From positions 1-64,000 of the forward strand of contig NZ_BCMI01000014.1 in NCBI RefSeq assembly GCF_002217985.1: DNA of 64,000 nucleotides, in the 5' to 3' direction. The notes beneath the pieces are model-generated. The model did no database searches. It saw only the letters and a program-made list of their open reading frames with translations, and was not told the DNA's origin. Positions 19,589-29,404 of this stretch are shown piece by piece (position 1 is the first letter of the stretch; each line of letters starts with the position of its first letter). Position numbers and translations under genes: made by a program. Source of the DNA: Secundilactobacillus pentosiphilus. Lineage in GTDB: Bacteria; Bacillota; Bacilli; Lactobacillales; Lactobacillaceae.

Positions 19589-20512
19589 TTGTCCAAATGG
19601 CTTAAGATTTCGGCTGCAACTTTAGCAGCTAGTTTGACAGCAACGGTGGCTGCCAGTGTTGCTGTTTACCATAGTATGACTCACGTTAGCGATGCTGAAA
19701 AAGAAAAGGGTCACCAAAAGGCAGTATCGGAGAATACCGCAGCCGATAATGTTTGGTACCTTAAACAGCCCATTCAAGAGTGGCGGCAGACGACACCAGA
19801 TGGCCTAACGCTGCGTGCCAGTTACATTCCGGCTGCAACTAAGAGTTCGCGAGTCGTTATTTTGGCACACGGGATTAACCATGCTCGAGAACAGGTCATT
19901 CCGATTGCCCGTTTATTCCATGATCATGGGTTTCATGTTTTGATGCCCGACGCCCGGGCACAGGGTGAAAGTGATGGTCACCGAATCGGGTTTGGCTGGC
20001 CGGATCGCAAAGACTACCTTGGCTGGATCAATAAGGTTATTGATGAGGTAGGCGACGACGTCAAGATCGTCCTCATGGGATTTAGCATGGGGGCGTCAAC
20101 GGTCCTGGCGACTGCCGGTGAGCGTTTGCCCCGAAACGTTAAGGCCGTGGTGGCCGATTCCGGGTTTGCTTCAATTTACCAGATGGCTAAAACCACGTTG
20201 CGTCGTGACTATCATTTACCGGCTAACCCGATTGTACCGATTGCTGATTGGCTAGCGCACTTTCGGACTGGTTCTCGATTAAGCCAGGAGCGCGTGGATG
20301 AGCAGCTTAAACGAGCAATGGTACCCGTACTGATTATTCATGGTGAAGACGATCAAGTGGTGCCGGTTAAGCACGCTAAAGTTTTGTACGATGCGATTCA
20401 GGGGCCTAAGACATCATACATTGTGCCAAATACCAAACACATTCAAGCGTATGCACACGATCCCAAGCATTATGAACAAGTGCTGTCAGATTTTTTAGAG
20501 CAATATCTGTAA
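19589..20512 (+). CDS. Membrane-anchored alpha/beta hydrolase
   Basis: The protein of 307 residues begins with a single hydrophobic segment (about residues 7-27) that should act as a signal anchor, placing the catalytic domain outside the membrane. The serine-hydrolase nucleophile elbow is GFSMGAS, the oxyanion region is AHGINHAREQ, the acid is in HGEDDQVVP and the His is in NTKHIQAYAHDP. The substrate is unknown; esterase or peptidase-like activity is the usual guess. TTG at 19589 is preferred, eight bases after AAGGAG; an upstream GTG overlaps that site. It follows ispE after 12 bases. Confidence 0.82.
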   Translation: MSKWLKISAATLAASLTATVAASVAVYHSMTHVSDAEKEKGHQKAVSENTAADNVWYLKQPIQEWRQTTPDGLTLRASYIPAATKSSRVVILAHGINHAREQVIPIARLFHDHGFHVLMPDARAQGESDGHRIGFGWPDRKDYLGWINKVIDEVGDDVKIVLMGFSMGASTVLATAGERLPRNVKAVVADSGFASIYQMAKTTLRRDYHLPANPIVPIADWLAHFRTGSRLSQERVDEQLKRAMVPVLIIHGEDDQVVPVKHAKVLYDAIQGPKTSYIVPNTKHIQAYAHDPKHYEQVLSDFLEQYL

Positions 20513-20518
20513 AAGAGA

Positions 20519-20546
20519 TTGACTTCTAGAGAGAAACCTTTACAAT
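20519..20546 (+). promoter_or_regulatory. Promoter of the zinc transporter genes
   Basis: TTGACT and TACAAT are separated by 16 bases. The predicted start falls in the Zur-like palindrome just downstream. Confidence 0.75.
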
Positions 20547-20552
20547 AAAATA

Positions 20553-20563
20553 GTAATCATTAC
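20553..20563. promoter_or_regulatory. Zur-like operator
   Basis: GTAATCATTAC is a perfect palindrome equal to the core of the Bacillus Zur box (TCGTAATNATTACGA). It lies immediately after the -10 box of the promoter for a predicted zinc ABC transporter, where a bound repressor would block transcription under zinc sufficiency. No zur gene is in the window. Confidence 0.72.
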
Positions 20564-20576
20564 CATTTACAGTAAA

Positions 20577-20604
20577 TTAAAAAGCACGTCACGTGCTTTT
20601 TTTG
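20577..20604 (+). terminator. Terminator-like hairpin inside the zinc transporter leader
   Basis: AAAAGCACG and CGTGCTTTT form a stem over a three-base loop, followed by a T run. It is located between the promoter and the SD of the ATPase gene, so it must be read through. It may be an attenuator, or mainly the terminator of the upstream hydrolase. Confidence 0.75.
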
Positions 20605-20617
20605 TTGAGGAGCGCTT

Positions 20618-21313
20618 ATGACTGAATCACTATTACAACTAAAACATTTATCCTTTGCGTTTCCCGATAAACTAGTGCTGAAGGATTTAAACTACGATTT
20701 AAAACGTGGCGAATTCCTGAGCATTGTCGGTGAAAACGGGGTTGGTAAAACGACTTTAATGCGGTTGATCTTACAGGAGCTCAAACCAACTAGCGGTACG
20801 TTACGGTTCATCCCTAATCGTCAGGCTGTGCCAGTCGGTTACGTTCCCCAGTTTCGGAATATTGATGCGGAATATCCGCTTAGTATTCAGGATTTTGTGG
20901 GGCTGAACTTTGCTAAGATCGGTGTGCCGTGGTTGACCAGCAAGGAAAGACAGCGAGTCAATAAGATCTTGGCTGAAACGAAACTCTTTGACATTCGTCG
21001 GCGTCCTTTGGGCCAAGCATCGGGCGGCGAGAAACAAAAGGCTTATTTGGCACAGTCTTTATTGGACAAGCCCAGCCTGCTGATTTTAGATGAATCAACG
21101 GCTAGTCTTGATCCAGTGGCTAAAACGGAATTACTTGATTTGGTAAAACAGATTAACCAGGAGCAGCAGTTGACCGTCATTTTTGTGACCCACGATATTC
21201 CGCTGGCACGTCACTATGCCGACCACTACCTGTTTTTGACCCCGGGTCAATACGAAGCCGGTAATATTTCAGAGCTGACCAATGAGAAAGTAGGCGAAAT
21301 GAACGATGCTTAG
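20618..21313 (+). CDS. znuC: Zinc/manganese-type ABC transporter, ATP-binding subunit
   Basis: This ATPase of 231 residues has Walker A GENGVGKTT near residue 38, a signature ASGGEKQKAYLA near 130 that differs from the usual LSGG, Walker B LLILDESTASLD and the H-loop VTHD. It powers metal import with the permease that overlaps its end by eight bases. Zinc is inferred from the Zur-like operator in the leader and the ABC-3 type permease; manganese is a less likely alternative. No metal-binding lipoprotein gene is adjacent, so it must be encoded elsewhere. SD GAGGAG lies seven bases before the ATG. Confidence 0.88.
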   Translation: MTESLLQLKHLSFAFPDKLVLKDLNYDLKRGEFLSIVGENGVGKTTLMRLILQELKPTSGTLRFIPNRQAVPVGYVPQFRNIDAEYPLSIQDFVGLNFAKIGVPWLTSKERQRVNKILAETKLFDIRRRPLGQASGGEKQKAYLAQSLLDKPSLLILDESTASLDPVAKTELLDLVKQINQEQQLTVIFVTHDIPLARHYADHYLFLTPGQYEAGNISELTNEKVGEMNDA

Positions 21314-22097
21314 TTATCCCTTTATGCAAAACGCCTACATGGCAGGTACGTTAATTGCAATTATTTCCGGAATCATGGGTGTTTTTGTGATTGCCCGAAA
21401 CATGTCTTTTTTGACTCATACGTTATCTGAAATCGGTTTTGCCGGTGCGGCCTTTGGGATCTTTATGGGCTGGCAGCCGTTAAACGGTATGCTGCTTTTT
21501 ACGACAATCAGTTCAATTGGTGTTGGTGAATTAGGAGCAAAATCCTCCCGACGTGAAAATTCCATTACGGCGATTTCGGCCTTAGCAATCGGTTTAGGGA
21601 TTCTGTTTCTTTCATTGGCAGATAGTAATGCCAGCTATGCCACGGGGATCTTGTTTGGGAGCGTGATCGGCATCAGCCGTGCCAACGTGGTGCAAATGGT
21701 GATTTTGTCCGTTTCCGTTCTGGTCGTTGTGATGGTGATCTACCGTTATTTGAAATTTGATTCGTTTGATCCAGTTGGTGCTCAAGTGAAGGGCTTATGG
21801 ACCCGAACACTGTCCGTTGTTTTCTTGGTACTATTAGCTTTTTCAGTGAGTGTGGCCGCTCAGATCGTGGGGTCGCTGCTGATCTTTATTTTGCTGACAC
21901 TACCAGCGGCAGCTGCTAAATACTTCGCGCACACGGTTGGTAAAATGATCAATGTGGCGGTGGCCTTTTCATTGATTGGTGTGTGGCTAGGCCTTTACCT
22001 CAGCTACGTTACTAATTGGCCCGTCAGTTTCTTTATTGCAGTCATTGAAGTTATCTTTTATTTCAGTGCACTGGTTTATCAGCGCATTCGCGCCTAA
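21306..22097 (+). CDS. znuB: Zinc ABC transporter, permease subunit
   Basis: The protein of 263 residues is an ABC-3 family permease with about eight membrane segments. The conserved region MSFLTHTLSEIGFAGAAFG near residue 36 and SLLIFILLTLPAAAAKYFA near residue 195 are typical of metal permeases that couple to ZnuC/AdcC. It forms the membrane channel for zinc uptake. The reading frame overlaps the ATPase gene by eight bases, indicating coupled translation. A strong terminator follows. The gene order ATPase then permease without a binding protein matches many lactobacilli. Confidence 0.88.
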   Translation: MLSYPFMQNAYMAGTLIAIISGIMGVFVIARNMSFLTHTLSEIGFAGAAFGIFMGWQPLNGMLLFTTISSIGVGELGAKSSRRENSITAISALAIGLGILFLSLADSNASYATGILFGSVIGISRANVVQMVILSVSVLVVVMVIYRYLKFDSFDPVGAQVKGLWTRTLSVVFLVLLAFSVSVAAQIVGSLLIFILLTLPAAAAKYFAHTVGKMINVAVAFSLIGVWLGLYLSYVTNWPVSFFIAVIEVIFYFSALVYQRIRA

Positions 22098-22117
22098 TCA
22101 ATAATGAGGTATATTGG

Positions 22118-22145
22118 AGCACAGCGGTTAACGCTGTGCTTTTTA
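22118..22145 (+). terminator. Terminator of the zinc transporter operon
   Basis: AGCACAGCG pairs perfectly with CGCTGTGCT across a five-base loop and is followed by T residues. Confidence 0.9.
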
Positions 22146-22265
22146 TGTGTCGAAATGATACCTCAATAAGCGTATCCGTATATCTGACCCTTTTGGGACG
22201 GGGTAAAAGGAATAAACTTCAAAAACTTTGTAATAAAATCATGAGATTCGGAGAAACCACCCCTT

Positions 22266-22278
22266 AAACCCGAACATT
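22266..22278 (+). promoter_or_regulatory. PurBox upstream of purR
   Basis: AAACCCGAACATT matches 12 of 13 positions of the PurBox consensus AWWWCCGAACWWT. A TAGAAT with extended -10 TGC follows at 22281-22289. An opposed partial half-site, TTCGG at 22247-22251, may be the partner box. This indicates PurR autoregulation. Confidence 0.75.
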
Positions 22279-22332
22279 TATGCTAGAATAATAATATTAA
22301 ATCTGAAGTTAAGTGACATGGAGGAAACCAAA

Positions 22333-23172
22333 GTGAAAGTAAGAAGAAGCGACCGGTTGATTGATATGACCCGGTACCTTTTAGAGCGGCCTCATCAATT
22401 AGTGTCGTTGACCTTTTTTTCTGAGCGTTACGGCTCTGCTAAGTCGTCAATCAGTGAGGACTTAACTATTTTGAAGCGAACGCTGAAGGCACGCGGAACC
22501 GGTTTGTTAGAAACGGTTCCCGGTGCGGCTGGCGGGGCACGGTTTATCCCGTATATCCCCCAGCAGGAAGCGACAGAGTTTGTTGATGGTGTTATTGAAT
22601 CGCTTTCAGAAGCTGACCGTTTCTTGCCCGGCGGTTACGTGTACATGTCAGATTTACTTGGTCGGCCCAGCGTTTTGCGGCAAGTAGGGCGTCTGGTAGC
22701 CACTCAGTATTTAGAAGATGAGGTTGATACCGTCTTGACGGTTGCCACCAAGGGGATTCCAATTGCGCAAAGTATTTCGGATTATTTGAACGTGCCGTTT
22801 GTGATTGCGAGACACGATTCCCAGATCACTGAAGGTTCTACTGTCAGTGTGAATTACGTTTCCGGTTCAAGCAGCCGGATTGAAAAGATGGCGTTGTCAA
22901 AACGTAGTCTAGCACCCGGTTCCCGTGTCTTGATCGTGGATGATTTCATGAAGGGCGGCGGAACCGTTGGCGGAATGCAGTCGTTAGTGAAAGAATTTGA
23001 TGCGAAGGTGGCCGGTGTGGCCGTTTTTGCAGAGGGAACTTTTGATGGTGAAAGAAGGGTGCCGAAGTATACGTCACTGCTCAAGATTCACGCGACGAAC
23101 GATCACGTGGACGTTACTGCTGGCAACTTTGCTGAACAAATCTACACGCCGGAACGGTTAGTGCAATTTTAA
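22333..23172 (+). CDS. purR: Purine operon repressor PurR
   Basis: This protein of 279 residues is the Bacillus-type PurR, not the LacI-type one. An N-terminal winged helix (about residues 1-70) is joined to a phosphoribosyltransferase-like domain with the PRPP loop VLIVDDFMKGGGT near residue 200. It binds paired PurBoxes and is released by PRPP, and the prs gene two places downstream makes PRPP. GTG at 22333 is chosen because GGAGG lies eight bases before it; an ATG at 22318 overlaps that site. A PurBox in its own promoter suggests autoregulation. Confidence 0.95.
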   Translation: MKVRRSDRLIDMTRYLLERPHQLVSLTFFSERYGSAKSSISEDLTILKRTLKARGTGLLETVPGAAGGARFIPYIPQQEATEFVDGVIESLSEADRFLPGGYVYMSDLLGRPSVLRQVGRLVATQYLEDEVDTVLTVATKGIPIAQSISDYLNVPFVIARHDSQITEGSTVSVNYVSGSSSRIEKMALSKRSLAPGSRVLIVDDFMKGGGTVGGMQSLVKEFDAKVAGVAVFAEGTFDGERRVPKYTSLLKIHATNDHVDVTAGNFAEQIYTPERLVQF

Positions 23173-23239
23173 AGCTGAGCGTTTGAATTTCAATTGAGGA
23201 ATAAAAGCTTTTAATAATAATGTTAAGGAGTTTGTCTAA

Positions 23240-24619
23240 ATGAGTACTAGAAATACGATTATTCTCGCTGCTGGTAAGGGAACCAGAATGAAGTCAAAAC
23301 TGTATAAAGTTTTACACCAAGTGTGTGGCCGTTCAATGGTTAACCACGTTTTGACCCAAGTGGAAAAGACTAATATGGACCAAATCGTGACGGTTGTCGG
23401 CTATGGTGCTGAAAAGGTTGAAGAAACTTTAGGAGACCGCACGAAGTATGTCCTCCAAAAAGAGCAGTTGGGAACGGGACACGCTGTATTGCAGACTGAA
23501 CCGCTGTTGAAAGATCAGGACGGGACAACCTTAGTAGTGAGCGGAGATACGCCGTTATTTCGGGCTGAAACCTTTGAAAAATTGTTTCAGTATCATGAAG
23601 CCAAAAAGGCAGTTGCAACCATTTTAACTTCTCAAGCACCGGATCCAACCGGTTATGGCCGAATCGTACGTAACGATATTGGTATCGTTGAAAAAATCGT
23701 TGAGCAAAAGGATGCGACTAAGCAGGAACAAGAGATCAACGAGATTAACACCGGCGTTTATGTGTTTGACAACAAAGCACTCTTTAAGGCAATTCATCAA
23801 ATTTCTAACCATAACGCGCAGGGCGAATACTACCTCACGGATGTGATCCAAATTTTAAAGCAGCAGGGTGACATTGTGGCGGCTTACCGGATGCCTTCAT
23901 TTGAAGAATCCATGGGTGTTAACGATCGCGTCGCCTTATCGAAAGCAACCAAGGTGATGCAGCGACGGATCAACGAATATCACATGAATAACGGTGTGAC
24001 GCTGATCAATCCAGAAGATACGTACATTGATGTTGACATCAAAATTGGTTCTGATACTATTATCGAACCAGGTGTGCTTTTGAAGGGTAAGACGGTCATC
24101 GGCGATAATTGTCACATTGGCGCACACTCAGAGTTGCATGATACCGTTTTACATGATAATGTGACGGTGACATCTTCTTACTTAGAAGATTCTGAGATGG
24201 AAGATGGCAGTAATATTGGACCAATGAGTCACTTACGTCCAGATTCACACATTGGTAAAAACGTGCATCTGGGTAACTTCGTTGAAGTTAAAAAGGCAAC
24301 CATTGATGAAGGAACTAAGGTGGGCCACTTGACCTACGTTGGTAACGCCCACTTAGGCAAGCGTATTAACGTGGGCTGCGGTGTGGTCTTTGTTAACTAT
24401 GACGGTGCGCACAAGCACGAAACCACGGTTGGCGATGACGCCTTTATCGGCAGCAACTCGAACTTAATTGCGCCATTAACAGTATCTGACCATTCATTCA
24501 TTGCTGCGGGTTCGACCATTACTGATGAAGTTAACCAGTATGATATGGCAATTGCCCGTTCGCGGCAAACGAATAAACCAGGGTACTTTAAAAAGTTACC
24601 GTACGATCCAGAAAAGTAA
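23240..24619 (+). CDS. glmU: Bifunctional GlmU, UDP-GlcNAc synthesis
   Basis: This enzyme of 459 residues acetylates glucosamine-1-phosphate and then transfers UMP to give UDP-GlcNAc, the precursor of peptidoglycan and teichoic acid. The N-terminal pyrophosphorylase has [18 protein letters not shown] near residue 10, and the C-terminal half is a left-handed beta helix of hexapeptide repeats with GNFVEVKKA and [21 protein letters not shown] precedes the ATG. It lies between purR and prs as in Bacillus (purR-yabJ-spoVG-glmU-prs), here without yabJ and spoVG. Confidence 0.97.
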   Translation: MSTRNTIILAAGKGTRMKSKLYKVLHQVCGRSMVNHVLTQVEKTNMDQIVTVVGYGAEKVEETLGDRTKYVLQKEQLGTGHAVLQTEPLLKDQDGTTLVVSGDTPLFRAETFEKLFQYHEAKKAVATILTSQAPDPTGYGRIVRNDIGIVEKIVEQKDATKQEQEINEINTGVYVFDNKALFKAIHQISNHNAQGEYYLTDVIQILKQQGDIVAAYRMPSFEESMGVNDRVALSKATKVMQRRINEYHMNNGVTLINPEDTYIDVDIKIGSDTIIEPGVLLKGKTVIGDNCHIGAHSELHDTVLHDNVTVTSSYLEDSEMEDGSNIGPMSHLRPDSHIGKNVHLGNFVEVKKATIDEGTKVGHLTYVGNAHLGKRINVGCGVVFVNYDGAHKHETTVGDDAFIGSNSNLIAPLTVSDHSFIAAGSTITDEVNQYDMAIARSRQTNKPGYFKKLPYDPEK

Positions 24620-24678
24620 TGTACTGAATTTGTTTGTTAGTGTAAAATGTACCTAGAATTAAGCCATTGGAGGATCCC

Positions 24679-25656
24679 ATGTCAGAGAAATATAATGACC
24701 CAAAGTTGAAAATCTTTGCGTTAAATTCCAACAAACCACTTGCCCAGCGTATTGCCGATGAAGTCGGTGTCAGTCTTGGAGAAACATCAGTTGACCGTTT
24801 TAGTGACGGTGAGATCCGGATCAACATTGAAGAGAGCATTCGTGGCTGCCACGTCTTTGTCATTCAATCGACTTCCGCTCCTGTTAATGACAATTTAATG
24901 GAACTGTTGATTATGGTTGATGCACTTCGTCGTGCGAGTGCGGCAACCATTAATGTGGTTATTCCATATTATGGTTATGCACGGCAGGACCGGAAAGCTC
25001 GCTCACGCGAACCAATTACGGCTAAGTTAGTTGCCAACATGTTGGAAAAGGCGGGTATTAGCCGGGTCGTGGCACTGGATTTACACGCTGCTCAGATTCA
25101 AGGATTCTTTGATGTGCCAGTTGACCATTTAATGGGTGCACCATTATTGGCTGATTACTTTATTAACCACGGTATTGATGAAAATGCCGTCGTGGTTTCA
25201 CCTGATCATGGGGGGGTTAGCCGTGCCCGGGCGTTAGCCGAATTTTTGAAGGCGCCGATTGCCATTATTGATAAGCGGCGGCCACGAGCTAACGTTGCCG
25301 AAATTATGAACATTATTGGTGATGTTAAGGGTAAGCGAGCTATCATGATCGATGACATGATCGACACGGCAGGAACCATTACGTTAGGCGCGCAGGCATT
25401 GAAGGATGCAGGTGCTATCGACGTATACGCTAGTGCGACCCATCCGGTTCTTTCCGGCCCAGCTATTGAGCGGATTCAAAATTCTCCTATTAAGCAGCTG
25501 GTTGTCACAGATTCAATTCAACTACCAAAAGAAAAACAAATTGATAAAATTAAGCAGATTTCCGTTGGACCGCTGATTGGCGATGCCATCATCCGGATTC
25601 ACGAAAATCGACCGGTTAGTCCATTATTCAACAATCGGTTCCGCGGTAACGCATAG
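24679..25656 (+). CDS. prs: Ribose-phosphate pyrophosphokinase
   Basis: This 325-residue class I PRPP synthetase makes PRPP from ribose-5-phosphate and ATP. Visible are [16 protein letters not shown] near residue 37, [12 protein letters not shown] near 135 and the PRPP loop [11 protein letters not shown] near residue 225. ATG at 24679 is six bases after GGAGG; an in-frame TTG at 24667 overlaps that site. PRPP is the effector of PurR encoded two genes upstream, so the neighbourhood is functionally coherent. A terminator with a long T run follows. Confidence 0.97.
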   Translation: MSEKYNDPKLKIFALNSNKPLAQRIADEVGVSLGETSVDRFSDGEIRINIEESIRGCHVFVIQSTSAPVNDNLMELLIMVDALRRASAATINVVIPYYGYARQDRKARSREPITAKLVANMLEKAGISRVVALDLHAAQIQGFFDVPVDHLMGAPLLADYFINHGIDENAVVVSPDHGGVSRARALAEFLKAPIAIIDKRRPRANVAEIMNIIGDVKGKRAIMIDDMIDTAGTITLGAQALKDAGAIDVYASATHPVLSGPAIERIQNSPIKQLVVTDSIQLPKEKQIDKIKQISVGPLIGDAIIRIHENRPVSPLFNNRFRGNA

Positions 25657-25664
25657 TTAATGAC

Positions 25665-25702
25665 AAAACCACATTCGTCTCTGGACGTTTGTGGTTTTTT
25701 TG
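25665..25702 (+). terminator. Terminator of prs
   Basis: AAACCACA pairs with TGTGGTTT, with an inner GTC/GAC stem, followed by a run of T. Confidence 0.85.
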
Positions 25703-25817
25703 TCGTTTTTGACGAGAAATGGTGCCAAGTAAAAAGCATAAAATTTGTGGATCTTTGTGTGAAAACGTACAATAGGAGATACGATGAGAACGATTATATT
25801 TTCGAGGAGTGATCACA

Positions 25818-26567
25818 TTGACAGATCGGTTAAAGGGTAAAGTGGCAATCATTACTGGCGGCGTTGCGGGTATTGGATTGGGCATCGCTGAATGTTACAT
25901 CAGAGAAGGTGCTAACGTTGTTTTAACGGCTAACCATAACGTGGAAGGTGGGAAAAAAGCCGTTGCAAGGTTCGGTGATGATCGGGCGCTTTTTGTCCAA
26001 CAAGATGTCTCACAGGAAGCGGATTGGCAAAAAGTGATCGATGCGACTGTTTCTAAGTTCGGCAAACTAGACGTTTTGATCAATAACGCTGGTATCGGTG
26101 GCGATGGTAAGCCAATTGAAGATAAGCCATTGACCGACTGGCAAAAAGTCATCGACATTAACTTGACCGGTAACTTTTTGGGAATGAAAGCCGGGATTAA
26201 CGCGATGAAGGAAACCAATCATGCGACCGGCTCCATTATTAACGTTTCTTCCGTTGCCGGCCTGGTTGGTTTGCCAATGGCCCCTGATTATTCCGCAAGT
26301 AAGGGCGGCAGCCGGATGTTATCACGGGCGGTGGCAGCATCGTTAGCACGACGGGGGATCAAAATTCGGGTCAACTCGGTACACCCTGGCTGGATCGATA
26401 CCAATATTGTGCCGGAAGATGCGAAGAAACAGATTATCCAAACCATTCCAGCGGGTCATCTTGGTAAACCGCAAGATATTGGTGAAATTTGTGTCTACCT
26501 TGGCAGTGATGAGTCTCAGTACGCTATCGGCGGTGAGTTTACCGTTGACGGCGGTGTCAGAGCTTAG
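25818..26567 (+). CDS. Short-chain dehydrogenase/reductase
   Basis: The protein of 249 residues is a classical SDR. The dinucleotide loop is [13 protein letters not shown] near residue 11, then NNAGIGG near residue 89, the catalytic Ser in NVSSVAG and the YSASK motif with Tyr and Lys near residue 155, and the ending [10 protein letters not shown]. It resembles the R-specific alcohol dehydrogenase of L. brevis in layout. The substrate cannot be read from sequence. TTG at 25818 follows GAGGAG by eight bases; a GTG upstream overlaps that site. It stands alone between two terminators. Confidence 0.88.
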   Translation: MTDRLKGKVAIITGGVAGIGLGIAECYIREGANVVLTANHNVEGGKKAVARFGDDRALFVQQDVSQEADWQKVIDATVSKFGKLDVLINNAGIGGDGKPIEDKPLTDWQKVIDINLTGNFLGMKAGINAMKETNHATGSIINVSSVAGLVGLPMAPDYSASKGGSRMLSRAVAASLARRGIKIRVNSVHPGWIDTNIVPEDAKKQIIQTIPAGHLGKPQDIGEICVYLGSDESQYAIGGEFTVDGGVRA

Positions 26568-26600
26568 ACGCCTGCTTTGAACGCGAGCTTAAACCTATGC

Positions 26601-26645
26601 AACACCATTTTTTGGCCGTTTTTTTAGCTGAAAAGTGGTGTTTTT
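26601..26645 (+). terminator. Terminator of the dehydrogenase gene
   Basis: AACACCATTTT pairs with AAAAGTGGTGTT and is followed by T residues. Confidence 0.8.
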
Positions 26646-26871
26646 GATTGCTATTTCAACCTTCATAGTGCCAAACTGATTTAAAGTGACCTGTAGTTTA
26701 ATTAGGCCAGTTTTGCAGTAAAAGGGAGTAGACTTTGATAGAATGTAAATGAGATTTAGGGAAGCGACAGCGAGCAGACACTTAAGTTCTAGCTGATATT
26801 ACTGTTAGACACTATTTAAACTGTTAATGAGGTCGTTAGAGAGTGCCTGAACAGGCATTAATAAAAAATCA
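26646..26871. other. Intergenic leader before the fused ABC transporter
   Basis: No gene is seen. The stretch is AT-rich, and its only clear structure is a small palindrome, TGCCTG/CAGGCA, at about 26844-26857. The promoter and a larger palindrome follow at 26872. Confidence 0.5.
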
Positions 26872-26893
26872 ATAATTGACTTTTATCAATTAT
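26872..26893. promoter_or_regulatory. Palindromic operator candidate
   Basis: ATAATTGA and TCAATTAT form perfect eight-base arms separated by six bases. The -35 box TTGACT of the downstream promoter lies inside it, the classic place for a dimeric repressor. The regulator is unknown; none is encoded next door. Confidence 0.65.
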
Positions 26894-26903
26894 CGTTTAT
26901 AAT
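26876..26903 (+). promoter_or_regulatory. Promoter of the fused ABC transporter
   Basis: TTGACT and a perfect TATAAT are separated by 16 bases; the start of transcription should be near 26910. Confidence 0.82.
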
Positions 26904-26930
26904 CACCATTACACTATGGAGGTATCGCGT

Positions 26931-29264
26931 ATGCTAGAGCTTAAACATTTAAAAAAATACTATCACGTTGGTGATACCATTACCAAGGCACTGGACGATG
27001 TTTCAGTTGCCTTTCGAAAGCAAGAATTCGTTGCGATTCTAGGCCCCAGCGGTTCCGGGAAAACAACGTTGTTAAATAATATTGGCGGCTTGGACGTTTA
27101 TGATTCTGGTGATTTGATCATTAAAGGCAAGTCCACCAAAGAATTTAAAGCTTCGGACTGGGACGCTTACCGGAATAATTCGGTGGGGTTTATTTTTCAA
27201 AGCTATAACTTAATCGGTCATTTAGGGATTATTGATAATGTTGAATTGGGGATGACGCTGAGCGGTGTCTCTAGCGCAGAGAAAAAGGAACGCGCGATCA
27301 CGGCTCTGAAACGGGTTGGTTTGGAAGAGCATATGTATAAGAAAACCAACCAGCTTTCGGGTGGGCAAATGCAGCGGGTGGCCATTGCCCGCGCCATTGC
27401 TAACGATCCCGAAATTCTGCTCTGTGATGAACCAACGGGTGCGCTAGATACAGAAACCAGTCAGGAAATTATGCAGATCATCAAAGACTTGTCTAAGGAA
27501 CGGCTGGTGGTCATGGTCACCCACAACCCTGAATTAGCGGATCAGTATGCGGACCGTATTATCCGTTTTGCTGACGGGAAGATTCAGTCTGATAGCGATC
27601 CATATGATGAGCAGGAAGAAAAGCAAACGTTCTCGTTAAAGAAAACCAAGATGACTTACTGGACTGCACTGAAGTTATCATTTACGAATATCCGCACCAA
27701 AAAGGGACGCACCTTCTTAACTGCCTTTGCCTCGAGTATTGGCATTATTGGGATTGCCATTGTCTTGGCACTTTTCAACGGGTTTCAAAAGCAGATCGAT
27801 AAGACCCAGTCCAATACACTGGCACAGTATCCGGTGACGATTTCACAGATTGCATCTTCTCAAAACGGCAGTGATAACGGGCAGAAGAAGGAGCGCTTTT
27901 CCAAAGATCAGGCGGTGACTGCTGAAACGAGTGAAGCGGATAAAGCGCAGCATGCCAATAAGATCTCGCAGAAGTACGTGAACTACGTCAAAAAGTTAAA
28001 CCCGAAGTATGGTAAAAATATTGGCTATACCTACACCACAGGCATGAATTTGCTGCGTCGTGTAAATGGTAAGGTGAAACCAGTTCAGTTCTCGAACCAG
28101 AACCAGAAGAACGCTAATGGGCCAGATATGTCCAGTATGATGGCCAATTCTGTCGGAGTCGGTGTTTCTTCTTATCCCACCGATAATAACGGGAAGGTCA
28201 GTTTCCTGCATAAGCACTACAAAGTCATGGCCGGGCAGTTCCCAAGTAAGCCGACGGATGTGGTACTGGTGATCAATAAGGATAATTCCACGAACATTAA
28301 CGGCTTAAAGAACCTGGGTTTTAACGTTAACAACGGTCAGAAGATCAATTTCAATAAAATTGTTGGCACCACTGTCAAAGCAGTTAATAATGATAACTAT
28401 TATACGCAACGGATAGGCATGTACCTGCCAAGTAACAACTACAAGTCGATGTACAATAACAACGGCAATAAGACCTTACGGATTGCGGGTGTATTACGGG
28501 TCAAATCAGCTAATGAAGAAAACATCCTGGCACCCGGCTTCGTTTACAGCGACCGCTTGACCAAGGAAATGGTCGATCAAAACGCTGATTCTAAAATTGT
28601 GAAGGCTCAAAAAGCCAGTTCACGCAACGTTTTAACGGGACAAACCTTGAATGGCAGTACCGCTAAGAAACAAGTGATCCAAGCGTTAGGCGGTTCTAAG
28701 ATACCTGCCAGCATCATGATTTACCCGAATACCTTCCAAAACAAGGATAAAGTGCTTAGCTATCTGGATGGTTACAACAAAGGTAAGTCCAAAGTCGATA
28801 AAATCATTTACACCGATATGGCGGGGTCAGTCTCTAAGCTGACTGGAGGTTTGATGAACGCGATCACCTACGTGCTGATTGCCTTTGCTGCCATTTCGCT
28901 GGTAACTAGTATGATCATGATCAGCATTATCACGTACACTTCAGTGCTTGAACGAACTAAGGAAATCGGGGTCTTAAAAGCCCTAGGTGCCCGTAAAAAG
29001 GATATTACCCGGGTCTTTGATGCGGAAACAGCTATTTTAGGTGTCGCTTCCGGTGTCATTGGCATTGTGATTGCTTGGTTAGCAACTTTCCCGATTAACG
29101 CGGTGATCAAGAACTTAACCAATCTTAACAACGTTGCCCAGCTTAGTCTGTGGGCCGCGGTGGTCCTGATTATAATCAGTACGGTGCTGACCATCATCGG
29201 CGGGCACATCCCAGCACGGATGGCCTCCAAGAAGGATGCAGCGACCGCGTTACGAAGTGAATAG
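26931..29264 (+). CDS. ABC transporter with fused ATPase and FtsX-like permease (MacB-like)
   Basis: The protein of 777 residues joins an N-terminal ATPase (Walker [10 protein letters not shown] near 39, signature LSGGQMQR near 142, Walker B LLCDEPTG near 164) to an FtsX-type permease. There is one membrane span near 265-285, an extracytoplasmic domain of about 350 residues rich in Asn, Lys and Ser, and three C-terminal spans from about 643. This is the MacB mechanotransmission architecture; relatives export peptides or respond to antimicrobial peptides, but the substrate here is unknown. ATG at 26931 is preferred because GGAGG lies before it, inside an upstream in-frame ATG. A palindromic operator on the -35 suggests induction. 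Confidence 0.85.
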   Translation: MLELKHLKKYYHVGDTITKALDDVSVAFRKQEFVAILGPSGSGKTTLLNNIGGLDVYDSGDLIIKGKSTKEFKASDWDAYRNNSVGFIFQSYNLIGHLGIIDNVELGMTLSGVSSAEKKERAITALKRVGLEEHMYKKTNQLSGGQMQRVAIARAIANDPEILLCDEPTGALDTETSQEIMQIIKDLSKERLVVMVTHNPELADQYADRIIRFADGKIQSDSDPYDEQEEKQTFSLKKTKMTYWTALKLSFTNIRTKKGRTFLTAFASSIGIIGIAIVLALFNGFQKQIDKTQSNTLAQYPVTISQIASSQNGSDNGQKKERFSKDQAVTAETSEADKAQHANKISQKYVNYVKKLNPKYGKNIGYTYTTGMNLLRRVNGKVKPVQFSNQNQKNANGPDMSSMMANSVGVGVSSYPTDNNGKVSFLHKHYKVMAGQFPSKPTDVVLVINKDNSTNINGLKNLGFNVNNGQKINFNKIVGTTVKAVNNDNYYTQRIGMYLPSNNYKSMYNNNGNKTLRIAGVLRVKSANEENILAPGFVYSDRLTKEMVDQNADSKIVKAQKASSRNVLTGQTLNGSTAKKQVIQALGGSKIPASIMIYPNTFQNKDKVLSYLDGYNKGKSKVDKIIYTDMAGSVSKLTGGLMNAITYVLIAFAAISLVTSMIMISIITYTSVLERTKEIGVLKALGARKKDITRVFDAETAILGVASGVIGIVIAWLATFPINAVIKNLTNLNNVAQLSLWAAVVLIIISTVLTIIGGHIPARMASKKDAATALRSE

Positions 29265-29279
29265 AAACAGTGACATGCA

Positions 29280-29327
29280 GAGCTGTCAGATAACTAGTAT
29301 GTGCTAGTTGTTTGGCAGCTCTTTTTT
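29280..29327 (+). terminator. Terminator of the ABC transporter gene
   Basis: GAGCTG pairs with CAGCTC, with an inner ACTAG/CTAGT stem, and six T follow. Confidence 0.88.
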
Positions 29328-29404
29328 AAATATCTGGCAGTTTTACCAGTAAAGTCAGTTATAGTTTGATAAAATGATGATGAACATAAAGGGGGAGTAT
29401 CAAA

